A stretch of DNA of 59,546 bases from the NCBI RefSeq assembly GCF_900103415.1, contig NZ_FMXB01000020.1, positions 1 through 59,546 of the forward strand. Direction: 5' to 3'. Below the pieces are notes generated by a model. It saw only the letters and a list, made by a program, of their open reading frames with translations, did no database searches and was not told the origin of the DNA. The position numbers and the translations under genes are program-made. Shown here one piece after another: positions 38,032-46,413 of this stretch (within the stretch, counting starts at the first letter, position 1; the number at the start of each line of letters is the position of its first letter). This DNA comes from Methanobrevibacter millerae (lineage in GTDB: Archaea; Methanobacteriota; Methanobacteria; Methanobacteriales; Methanobacteriaceae).

Positions 38032-38754
38032 ACTGTCTTTTTTTAACGTGGAAGGAATTTCATTTTTTCCACTTTTCCATTTATTTTTTTATATCATTAT
38101 ATTAGCTTTGAGGCATCACCAAAATGTGGGTTAATACTAAAACCTTGTTTTTAATTAAACGATAAATTAAATATTTTATTCTAAATTAATCGTTTTCAAA
38201 TTTTGTTAACTACATCTACCATTAATTACAAATATTCTGCTTAAAAAAGTGGGGTTGGTAATTCAGAAATCAAATCAATTAAAAAAAAGGAAAATGGGTT
38301 GAGAAATTAGTCTCAACTTTGAACAGTAATTTTGTTTGCAATGTTTGTTCCATTATAGCTTGAAGTTATAATGTATTCGCCAGGCATCAGGATAATGTTT
38401 AACTTGGCCTGACCATTCCCGTCAGTTACTTTGCTGTATAAATATATATAAAAAAATTCTTTATATATGATATAAACTTTGTATTTAATGCTTAATAAAA
38501 ATAACACATTCGGTTGTGGCGGCGGCTAAAAATGATTAATGATTTTAGCACTAAATACAAGAATATACTTATTTAATGAACAATTTAAATGATAATTATT
38601 TAAATTCTTGCTAAATGAGTGGAGAATTACAAAGCGTCTGAAAGATTAAGTTTAGAGTTTTATTTATTTTTGCTCCCCAATATGTAGTTGCAATGCAGGC
38701 AATTCAATATAAGATTTTAAATAATATTAGGCATAAAGTATTATTGGGGGAGTT
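38032..38754. other. Long intergenic region holding an adhesin remnant
   Basis: 723 bp without an intact gene. It holds T-rich sequence after rubrerythrin, the broken Ig-repeat fragment at 38313-38441, and the promoter region of the DUF2142 gene. No RNA gene was recognised. Confidence 0.7.
38313..38441 (-). pseudogene. C-terminal remnant of an Ig-repeat adhesin
   Basis: About 42 codons, from SKVTDGNGQAKLNI through PGEYIITSSYNGTNIANKI to a stop, match the last Ig repeat of the adhesins at 11222 and 16609 almost residue for residue, with high nucleotide identity over about 60 bp. Upstream the frame enters unrelated AT-rich sequence, so the rest of the gene is lost. The longer frame to 38507 has no credible start. 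Confidence 0.85.
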
Positions 38755-40359
38755 ATGTCGCAGGATAGCTATTTTTCAAATGATTTCACGAAAACGTTAA
38801 TGGATTGCAAAAAGTATTGGATAATCTATCTTATTTTTATTGCGGTTACCTGCGCATCCACTATAACATCCAAAAACTTTGCACATCCCCAATTTCCAAT
38901 ATGCGTATTCATAATCGCTGCGATTCTTGGAATACTGTGCATAACCTATTATTTCATGCACGATTCTGAAGACGAGCTATACAAGGTCGCATTCGTCATA
39001 ATAATATGTTTTGGGCTGATTACCGCTTTAATTGTTCCGATTGTAGATGTAAGCGATGAGCTGGAACACCTTACGCGGGCTGAAATCACCTCGAGAGGGA
39101 TTATAGTTCCCCATTGGGAAAGCGGAGAACATAATCTGGACAGGCTCTACAATCATACCGAAGGAAGATACAGCAAGGCTTTAAATACGGACGTGGGATT
39201 TGAGACGGTTCAAAGCCACATGTTCTTTTTGCACAACCGGGAAAATACGGTTTTTGACACGCCCGGAGATACGGACAAGATTAACTATACAATGATTCTT
39301 GACGGCTCTGCATTTGAGCAAAATCCCTTTTACGGATACCTGCCTCAGGCGATAGGGGTTTTTCTAGCCAAGTTCTTTGATATGAACGTCATATGGATGC
39401 TCTGGCTTCCGAGAATGTTCAATTTAATATTTTATGCGGGAGTGATATCCCTTGCGGTTAAAAAGACTCCGGCATTGAAGATTCCTCTTCTTGCGGTTGC
39501 CTGCATACCGATTTCGATTTATCAGGCGGCTTCGGTAAGTATAGATTCGATGGTGATTGGTCTTGGACTCCTTACGATAGCATATTTCATATATCTCTAC
39601 AAAGCGGAAACGGAAAGCCTTGACACAAAGGAAATCGCAATATTCTGCGCTCTTTCGCTTCTTTTGGGATTATGCAAGCTGCCGTATCTGGCGTTCGTTT
39701 TTCTCATATTGCTTGTTCCTAAGTCAAACTTTAAAAACGAGAAGGCTTTAACCTACATGATACTCGGTATACTTGCCGTAAGTGCGATTGGAGTCTTGTG
39801 GAGTACGTATTCGACACCGGCACTTATGCATTCATGGAGATCAAAGCTCAACTACATGAATCCTTCACTGCAGATGCAATATCTGATAAATCATCCTGTA
39901 AGCATCCTGTACTTCCTAAAACAGATTTTCACGTTCAACCTTGGAGCGATTCTTAAAGGATTCTTTAATTTCTTTGGCGCCAACAATCCGAACCACTATT
40001 CGGACAACTATAAGCTAATCACAATCCTGATTTGGATATTTCTGGCTGCAACGCTTTTATTCTATCCGAAAAAGACCAGATTCAGCCGTAAAGCAAGATT
40101 TGGAACACTTATGGTACTTCTGATAATATATGTGGGAACGTGCTTTGTTCAGCTTTTGACATGGGCCGATGTTGGCCAAAGGGCGCTTGGAGTAAGCACG
40201 AGATATTTCTTACCTCTCTTTGCTCTGCTTCCGATTATCGTTTCAGACAGAATAAGACTTCCCGACAGGTTTAAGGACAGCTATGACTCCTATGCAATGA
40301 TTTTCATAATAGGCTTTTTGGCAACGCTGGTAATAGCCTTTGCAACGAAATACTACTGA
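38755..40359 (+). CDS. DUF2142 polytopic membrane protein, probable GT-C-type glycosyltransferase
   Basis: 534 residues with about ten to twelve predicted helices. The first extracytoplasmic loop carries VSDELEHLTRAE, an acidic motif resembling the metal/lipid-phosphate site of GT-C glycosyltransferases, and the protein matches DUF2142. These enzymes are thought to use lipid-linked sugars for surface polysaccharides or glycoproteins. GGGGGAG precedes the ATG as ribosome site. Confidence 0.85.
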   Translation: MSQDSYFSNDFTKTLMDCKKYWIIYLIFIAVTCASTITSKNFAHPQFPICVFIIAAILGILCITYYFMHDSEDELYKVAFVIIICFGLITALIVPIVDVSDELEHLTRAEITSRGIIVPHWESGEHNLDRLYNHTEGRYSKALNTDVGFETVQSHMFFLHNRENTVFDTPGDTDKINYTMILDGSAFEQNPFYGYLPQAIGVFLAKFFDMNVIWMLWLPRMFNLIFYAGVISLAVKKTPALKIPLLAVACIPISIYQAASVSIDSMVIGLGLLTIAYFIYLYKAETESLDTKEIAIFCALSLLLGLCKLPYLAFVFLILLVPKSNFKNEKALTYMILGILAVSAIGVLWSTYSTPALMHSWRSKLNYMNPSLQMQYLINHPVSILYFLKQIFTFNLGAILKGFFNFFGANNPNHYSDNYKLITILIWIFLAATLLFYPKKTRFSRKARFGTLMVLLIIYVGTCFVQLLTWADVGQRALGVSTRYFLPLFALLPIIVSDRIRLPDRFKDSYDSYAMIFIIGFLATLVIAFATKYY

Positions 40360-40409
40360 TTAACTTTCAGATAAAATTATTTAATTTATGAGAGCAAATA
40401 GTTAATATT

Positions 40410-41972
40410 ATGAAGCAGGTACAGGACACTCTAAAATCTATTGTAGAAAATCCGAGGCATATTTTCAAGCTGACCGTACAGGGAGTGCTGGTCGGTATAT
40501 TTGCCGGATTGATGGTATCACTGTACAGGTATCTTTTATACGCATCTGAAGACGTTTTAAGAAGCTATTTGGATATAATTAATGGAAATCTCATATATAT
40601 TATAGTCTTTTTTGTAGGTTTAATCATTTTGGGATTGCTGACGGCATGGCTTATGCGATGGGAAAGGGACGCCATGGGAAGCGGAATACCTCAGGTTAAT
40701 GCGGAAACCAAGGGATTTCTCGATGTTAACTGGTATAAGACATTGTTTGCAAAGATTGTCGGCGGAGTATTCACTGCTTTAGGCGGGCTCTCGCTGGGTC
40801 CTGAAGGCCCGTCAGTCCAGATTGGCGCAATGGCCGGCAAAGGGGTTTCAAAGATTTTTAAAGAATCAAAAACAGATGAGCTGAGGCTTATTTTGGTAGG
40901 TTCTGCTGTCGGTATCACTGCAGCATTCAACGCTCCTTTGGCAGGTGTTATTTTCATTTTGGAAGAGATCAATCACGGCTTTGATAAAACATTGGTTTTC
41001 ATTGCATTGGTATCAGCTATCGTGTCCGATTTCATTTCAAACCTGATTTTCGGCCAGTCAACGATTCTCTCATTCCCGATATCCAACATTCCCTTATCCT
41101 CATACTGGCTTTTGATATTGCTTGGTCTTGTTCTGGGACTTCTCGGATACCTGTATAACGTCGCAATGATAAAGGCCGAGGACCTGTGGGCCAAAATACC
41201 TAACTTAAGCCTTGAAGTCAAGTTCGTGGCTGTATTTATTGTTTCAGGCGTAATTGCGTTAACCTTGCCTCAGGTAAGCTGCGGAGGCCATTTCATGATG
41301 GATCTGCTCGGAGTTGCAATGCCTTCGTTAACGTTGCTTTTAATCTATTTTGTTGCAAAAGCATTATTTTCAGTATTTTCCTTTTCTTCAGGAGCTCCAG
41401 GAGGAATATTCTTGCCTATACTTGTTTTGGGAGCATATATCGGAGCCATTTTCGCATCTGTTTTCATACCTATCTGCGGGCTTGAAAGCGTTTTAATTTA
41501 CAAGTTCATCATAATCTCCATGGCAGGATTTTTCACGGCAACCGTCAGATCACCTATAACTGGAATCGTTCTCCTTTCGGAAATGTCAGGCTCAACAGAA
41601 GCCCTTGTTGCAATGCTTCTTGTCTGCCTTATAGCATACATCGTTCCGACGCTTCTTGGAAACGAGCCGATTTATGAAGCATTGCTTGAGAGATTGTTAA
41701 ATAAACGCCAGGAAAAGTTCACTCCCGAACCTTCCAGACATGTCCTCTCAGAGTATATGGTTCCTCTGGACTGCAAATACATTGGCGTTGAAATCCAGAA
41801 TATTCCATTTCCGAAAAATTCAATCGTCGTTTCCGTCATAAGAAACGGAAGCTATGTCATTGCCCGCGAGGACTTCAAGATTAATTACGGCGACCAGATT
41901 CATATATTGACTGACGTTAATGATTTTCCATATGCAAACCGTGAGATAGAAGAGATTATTAATGGGAAATGA
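40410..41972 (+). CDS. ClC-family chloride channel/antiporter with C-terminal TrkA-C domain
   Basis: 520 residues. ClC anion-site motifs are GSGIPQV, GLSLGPEGPSVQIGA (the gating glutamate of GxEGP is kept, which suggests H+/Cl- exchange) and SSGAPGGIFLP. The last 80 residues (IEIQNIPFPKNSIVVSVIR-like strand pattern, then GDQIHILTD) form a TrkA-C/RCK-C ligand-binding domain. It probably contributes to pH or anion homeostasis. The ATG has no strong ribosome site. Confidence 0.95.
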   Translation: MKQVQDTLKSIVENPRHIFKLTVQGVLVGIFAGLMVSLYRYLLYASEDVLRSYLDIINGNLIYIIVFFVGLIILGLLTAWLMRWERDAMGSGIPQVNAETKGFLDVNWYKTLFAKIVGGVFTALGGLSLGPEGPSVQIGAMAGKGVSKIFKESKTDELRLILVGSAVGITAAFNAPLAGVIFILEEINHGFDKTLVFIALVSAIVSDFISNLIFGQSTILSFPISNIPLSSYWLLILLGLVLGLLGYLYNVAMIKAEDLWAKIPNLSLEVKFVAVFIVSGVIALTLPQVSCGGHFMMDLLGVAMPSLTLLLIYFVAKALFSVFSFSSGAPGGIFLPILVLGAYIGAIFASVFIPICGLESVLIYKFIIISMAGFFTATVRSPITGIVLLSEMSGSTEALVAMLLVCLIAYIVPTLLGNEPIYEALLERLLNKRQEKFTPEPSRHVLSEYMVPLDCKYIGVEIQNIPFPKNSIVVSVIRNGSYVIAREDFKINYGDQIHILTDVNDFPYANREIEEIINGK

Positions 41973-41979
41973 TAATTTT

Positions 41980-42199
41980 TTAGTTCATATTAAATTTAGC
42001 AGTAATTGTCGTAATCATTTTAATCGTTTTTTCATTAAATGTAGCATGCCCATTTTCATCAATATTTTTAGAAACTACATCTAAAACATCTTTCATTTCA
42101 TCCATTTCTTTTTTTTGCTTGATTTCTTTCTTGTTCTGCTTTTTCAGCAGCTTTTTTAATTAATCGTTTTTCGAGTCTTTCTAGTCTTGAATATGGCAT
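41980..42199 (-). pseudogene. Frameshifted C-terminal fragment of an Rpn-type nuclease/transposase-like gene
   Basis: The fragment begins MPYSRLERLEKRLIKKAAEK, loses frame in an A-run after QERNQAKK, and continues in another frame as EMDEMKDVLDVVSKNIDENG to a stop at 41980. It parallels the C-terminus of the neighbouring fragment at 42367 (SYSRLERREKRFKDAVKK, DEEGRVTLNKATFDKLL-type ending), so the two are diverged paralogs. The N-terminal catalytic part is missing. Confidence 0.75.
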
Positions 42200-42366
42200 G
42201 GTTATCGTCTCCGTTAATCTATCAAATCAATTAGAAGAAAAAAATAATATTATTTAATAAACATTTGTGGGTTGTGAACAGCAATAATAGAAAAAACCAC
42301 TATTTTTTCTGTTTTTTGTGAATTAAAGCAAAAAATAATGGGGAAAGATAATTTTTCCATCAAATA

Positions 42367-42855
42367 TTAAAGTTTAGTGGTAATTGATAACAGCTTATCA
42401 AACGTGGCTTTGTTTAATGTAACACGCCCTTCATCATCCCGATTACTTTTGGCTTCTTCTAAAATATCATTTATTTCCTTTTTTTCTAGTTCTGCTTTTT
42501 CTATTGCTTGGTCTCTTTCTTGTTCTGCTTTTTTAACAGCATCTTTGAATCGTTTTTCGCGTCTTTCGAGTCTTGAATATGACATAGTTATCGTCTCCAT
42601 TAATTCTTCAGCCAAATCTTCATCATCAACAATCAAATCGACTAAAATCAGTTGACATAACCAGATTCTACTCCTATCATTTTCAGAGATATTTAATCGA
42701 GGAGTTAATTGGCATAACTCTTTAATTAATTGGTCTTCATCTTCATAGCCATGATTGGTTAATGGTAAGATGGAGAAAACGTATTTCTCATCTTTTTCTA
42801 ATTCTGAGTTGCTTTCAACTTTGTTATTAATAGTATTTAATACTTAATATATAAA
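42367..42855 (-). pseudogene. N-terminally truncated Rpn-family (PD-(D/E)XK) nuclease/transposase-like gene
   Basis: The frame is open from about 42855 but has no start codon with a ribosome site. It reads through NKVESNSELEKDEKYVFSIL and QLTPRLNISENDRSRIWLCQ into IVDDEDLAEELMETITMSYS and a Glu/Lys-rich coiled tail. This resembles the C-terminal half of Rpn/PDDEXK family transposase-like proteins, which are about 300 residues; the nuclease half is absent. An ATG at 42636 could give an 89-residue product, but this is likely decay. Confidence 0.65.
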
Positions 42856-42912
42856 ATAAAACAAAAAAGGTAATAAAAACATAAAAATATGAAAAAATGA
42901 TATATTAGGTTT

Positions 42913-43809
42913 TTATGAATTTTGTATGTAATATTTAATTGTTTTTATTAGCTTTACTTTTTGTTGTTCCTTGATTTTTATTTTATTTTTAGAAAGATAA
43001 TTGTTTAATATGTTTGAAGTATCATCCATAGATAAATTATTTTCATTTATTTGATCTACAATGGAGATAATGATATCTATAAAGCTTATTGGGAATAAAT
43101 CGATTTTTGGAATGAAATTTTCCTTATAATCTTCAACATTAAAAGTTTGATATTCAAAGAATTTTCTATTTACATATAGAGAATATTTATCTTTTACTTC
43201 TTTTTTACTTGTTAAATGACTATTTGATTTATTTTTACTAGAATCTGAAGAAATAATGTGTATTTTACATTTAATGTAATTAGAAATTATATCAATTTTT
43301 TCGAATTTCTCATTAGCATAATTTTCAAATAGTTGAGGTAATCCAATTAAAATTGATTCAATTGGTTTTATATGTAACTGATGTATTATTTCATCATTAT
43401 AATGCTCATATAGTGTTTTTAATTGATTATATTCTAAATTTTTAATAGGACAATTTACATTTTGATTTTTGCAAGCATTTGCTGGAAGTGATAAAATATT
43501 ATCTTTGAAAAAGGATTTCCAACTTTTTCGAGTTAAATCATCTCCTTTAAATTCGATGAAAAATAATGTTAATTTATTATTTTTATTAAAATTAAAGTAT
43601 AATCCATCGACTGTTGCTGGTGAACTTTGATTTTGAAATGCTTCTTCAATAATCTTTTCGAAGTTTAAAATTTTAGTGTTTGACTTAACTAAACTTTTTT
43701 TATTTTCTTTATCTATTGAAACTTTACTTATTGTTTGTGAATATTTATCGTTATCTAAATGAACTAGATTATTTAAAAATCTAAGAAAATTGAATTCATT
43801 TGAATACAA
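42913..43809 (-). CDS. Probable PD-(D/E)XK nuclease, partner of the AAA ATPase
   Basis: 298 residues, no signal peptide or membrane helix. Residues 64-90 (SPATVDGLYFNF, then LTLFFIEFKGDD) give Asp68 and a Glu86-x-Lys88 pair on successive strands after an N-terminal glutamate (E55/E56). That is the core of PD-(D/E)XK nucleases, though the assignment rests on this motif alone. The remainder is Lys/Asn-rich and unrecognised. It lies 14 bp downstream of the ATPase gene and is very AT-rich, as is its partner. A toxin/effector role in a two-gene defence system is inferred. Confidence 0.6.
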   Translation of the reverse strand: MYSNEFNFLRFLNNLVHLDNDKYSQTISKVSIDKENKKSLVKSNTKILNFEKIIEEAFQNQSSPATVDGLYFNFNKNNKLTLFFIEFKGDDLTRKSWKSFFKDNILSLPANACKNQNVNCPIKNLEYNQLKTLYEHYNDEIIHQLHIKPIESILIGLPQLFENYANEKFEKIDIISNYIKCKIHIISSDSSKNKSNSHLTSKKEVKDKYSLYVNRKFFEYQTFNVEDYKENFIPKIDLFPISFIDIIISIVDQINENNLSMDDTSNILNNYLSKNKIKIKEQQKVKLIKTIKYYIQNS

Positions 43810-43823
43810 AGAAAATCCCTCCT

Positions 43824-45176
43824 TTATTCAAATTCTTCATTCCAATCATTATCAAATCTAACTTTATTAATAATATGGTATGGCTCAGCAAGGTTATCGT
43901 ATAAAATTTCTAAATTTTCACATTTAATTTCATTAATATTAAATTTTTGATGTGTTTCATCAATTGATTCACATAAAAAGAAGCTAGTTTTATCATTAAT
44001 GTTATATTTTTTACAATAAACTTCAAAAGCTTCTATAATATATGGGCTATGTGAATTTATGTATATACTAATATCCAATTCAACAGCCATTTTTACTAAA
44101 AGTTCTGCTAATTGAATTTGTATGCCTGGATGTAAGTTAATTTCCGGTTCATCAAAAATTATCCAATCTCCAGGTGATATGCATTTATTTGTTAATAATA
44201 ATTGCAATATGCCTAATTGTTTATATCCTGATGCAATATTCTTAATATCATATTCGTTTTCGTTTGTTTTAAAAATGAACTTTGATGATTCTTCATCAAA
44301 TTCAAAACATCCACCAATTAAGTTTATAAATTTTGATTCTAAATTTTTACTATTTTGGTAATATAATTCTTCTAATGCTATGGAGTTATTATCTCTTTTT
44401 GATATTAATCCTCGTAATAAATTATAATAATGAAATTGTCCAGTATTTCCATTAATTTTAAGCCCATTATCATTCTTTATATAGAAATTTAATAATGATG
44501 GGGAATCAATATAAATAATATTTTTGAAATCAAATTTATTTAGGCTCATTTGATTGTTAAATGAGATATTTAATGAATTATCCTTAAAATCTAATTTATA
44601 ATTGAATAAATTATCAAATTCATCTCCAAATTCAATTAAAGCATTTTTAAAGAATTTCATTTGGGATTGTCCGAATTCAACAAATAATAAATAATTTATT
44701 ACTCTTGTTATGTATCCATATTCATTTTTATTAATATCAATAGTTTCTTTAATTAAATCTAAATCATTTTTACATGATTCATTTTTAAGCAGTTCATATT
44801 TATCAATGATATTTTTAAATTTTAAGAAGAAATCTTCTAAATATTCGTAACTGATATTATTTTCTTTCCAATTTAACATTAATGAATTAATTTCTTCGGA
44901 TAATTCACCAAAATCGTATTCTATAGAATCCTGATTTGATCTTGAAAAATTATTTATCCATCTATTAATGAAGGAATCATAAGATGAGAATATTCCTTGA
45001 TTTTCGATTATTTTTCCTTGATTAGATATGGAAGTTAAAAAACAAAATAATAATTTGCTGGAAAATGATTTACCACTTCCATTTATTCCTCCAAGAATAT
45101 TGATTTGGTTAATATCAATATTAGCCTCATTAATTGGTCCAAAATTATTAATTTTAAAATTTATTTTATTTTGCAT
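43824..45176 (-). CDS. ABC/RecF-type AAA ATPase (AAA_15/AAA_21-like), probable defence sensor
   Basis: 450 residues. It starts with INFKINNFGPINEANIDIN, the usual RecF-like lead strand, then Walker A GGINGSGKS (29-37). Signature-like ASGYKQ lies at 315-320, Walker B IIFDEPE at 339-345 with LHPG after it, and the switch histidine in NSHSPYII (374-381). The middle 250 residues are the Lys/Asn-rich coiled or lid insertion typical of this class. Such ATPases pair with nucleases in several anti-phage systems (Septu, PARIS, OLD-type). The pair here is not assigned to any of them. Confidence 0.85.
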   Translation of the reverse strand: MQNKINFKINNFGPINEANIDINQINILGGINGSGKSFSSKLLFCFLTSISNQGKIIENQGIFSSYDSFINRWINNFSRSNQDSIEYDFGELSEEINSLMLNWKENNISYEYLEDFFLKFKNIIDKYELLKNESCKNDLDLIKETIDINKNEYGYITRVINYLLFVEFGQSQMKFFKNALIEFGDEFDNLFNYKLDFKDNSLNISFNNQMSLNKFDFKNIIYIDSPSLLNFYIKNDNGLKINGNTGQFHYYNLLRGLISKRDNNSIALEELYYQNSKNLESKFINLIGGCFEFDEESSKFIFKTNENEYDIKNIASGYKQLGILQLLLTNKCISPGDWIIFDEPEINLHPGIQIQLAELLVKMAVELDISIYINSHSPYIIEAFEVYCKKYNINDKTSFFLCESIDETHQKFNINEIKCENLEILYDNLAEPYHIINKVRFDNDWNEEFE

Positions 45177-45574
45177 GTTAACATTCCTTAAGTCTATAAA
45201 TTAATTATATCATTTTATCTATAAGAAATTTTTTTCTTGTGATGGAAATATTGAATATTATTTTATTGTTAATTGCATATAATAATTTTGATTTTTCAAT
45301 AATTTCAAATTCATGATTATAAATACTAAAGTTAATTCATTGCAAAAACAATAAATTTCCACCGCCAAATCTACATCAACAATTAATGAAAGATAAAAAA
45401 ACATTAACACTAGCCATTAAATTAATCACTACATCAATTAAATTAACACCTGAAAGTAAAAGCATTAATTTGTGAAGCCATTATTTTAATTTAATCGAAT
45501 AGTTTTCAGCTTCGCTAGAGATAAATATCATAACCGCAAAAAATATAGTATAATTAACGTGAGGAAGTATTGTC
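45177..45574. other. AT-rich intergenic region
   Basis: 398 bp between divergent genes. No gene or RNA structure was recognised. It must hold the promoter of the ATPase/nuclease operon and that of the nitroreductase, for which GTGAGGA just upstream of 45575 is the ribosome site. Confidence 0.6.
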
Positions 45575-46075
45575 ATGAACCCGATTTTTGAAAGGCAAAG
45601 CATTAGGAAATATGCAGATGAGGAAGTAAGTGAAAAACAGTTGAAGGAACTTTTAAAGGCAGGAATGCAGGCGCCGTCCGCCTGTAACCAGCAGGCATGG
45701 GAATTTATAGTAATCTCTGATGAAAATGACAAGATTGCCATATCAGAGATGCACCGCTTTGCAAAACCTGCGCGAAACGCATCAAAGCTGATTGTGGTTT
45801 TGGGAAATCTCGAAAAGGCTAAAATAAAGTCAATGATTGAGCAGGATTTAGGTGCGTGCTGTGAAAACATCCTTCTTCAGGCAACCTATGAAGGCTTGGG
45901 TGCGGTCTGGCTTGGCTTTCATCCGATTGAAGACAGGAGCCAGAAAATTAAAGACTATTTAAACATTCCAGATTGCTGCATTCCCTTTGCGGTCATCTGC
46001 GTCGGCGTTCCCGCTCATGAAGGCAGCGTAAAAATAAGGTATGACGAATCCAAAATTCATTATGATAGATATTAA
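45575..46075 (+). CDS. Nitroreductase family protein (second copy)
   Basis: 166 residues. RQSIRKYADEEV, MQAPSACNQQAWEFIVI and YEGLGAVWLGFHP are the FMN-binding and core motifs. It is related to but distinct from the 3075 gene. The substrate is unknown. Its 3' end overlaps the convergent regulator gene by 4 bp, which allows antisense interference but does not prove a link. Confidence 0.92.
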   Translation: MNPIFERQSIRKYADEEVSEKQLKELLKAGMQAPSACNQQAWEFIVISDENDKIAISEMHRFAKPARNASKLIVVLGNLEKAKIKSMIEQDLGACCENILLQATYEGLGAVWLGFHPIEDRSQKIKDYLNIPDCCIPFAVICVGVPAHEGSVKIRYDESKIHYDRY

Positions 46076-46332
46076 AGGTACTTGAGGACTTCAAGACCCA
46101 TCTGCGTGCACTTGTAAAGGCGGCCCTTTCTCATTTCCTCGTTAACGCAGACCACAAGCTTTTCCTGTTTCAGGTCTGAAAGCGCCGCTGAAACCTGGCT
46201 GGTTCTAACGTCCAGTTCCTTTCCTATTTCTGAAGGCATCTTGATTTCATTGCCTATGCTTTTCAGGGTGTTTGTCCTGTATGGTGAAACCTTGACAAAT
46301 CCAAGTTTCCGGTATAGCTCTTTTTCGTCCAT
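46072..46332 (-). CDS. Small winged-helix transcriptional regulator
   Basis: 86 residues, almost entirely one wHTH domain. MPSEIGKELDVRTSQVSAAL is the helix-turn-helix, and the wing is around KLVVCVNEEMRKGRLYKCT, as in small ArsR/MarR-like archaeal regulators. There is no ligand domain or metal-binding cysteine pair. It is convergent with the nitroreductase; the target is unknown. Confidence 0.85.
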   Translation of the reverse strand: MDEKELYRKLGFVKVSPYRTNTLKSIGNEIKMPSEIGKELDVRTSQVSAALSDLKQEKLVVCVNEEMRKGRLYKCTQMGLEVLKYL

Positions 46333-46413
46333 GATATTACTTTGTTATACCATTAAAAATCATTATATAAGGTTTAAATCGTTTTGGATTTATTTGAATA
46401 TAAGTTATATACA

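Noticed and set aside
38725-38740. AAAGTATTATT before the DUF2142 gene as a fourth AGTAATACT operator
   Set aside because: It is a single copy with a mismatch, reverse orientation and no partner 32 bp away.
42377-42655. Plus-strand open frame of 92 codons
   Set aside because: Antisense shadow of the truncated Rpn-type fragment, low-complexity Ser/Ala-rich product.
42913-45176. Assignment of the ATPase/nuclease pair to PARIS or Septu
   Set aside because: Size and order fit loosely, but no TOPRIM/DUF4435 or HNH motif could be read in the small partner.
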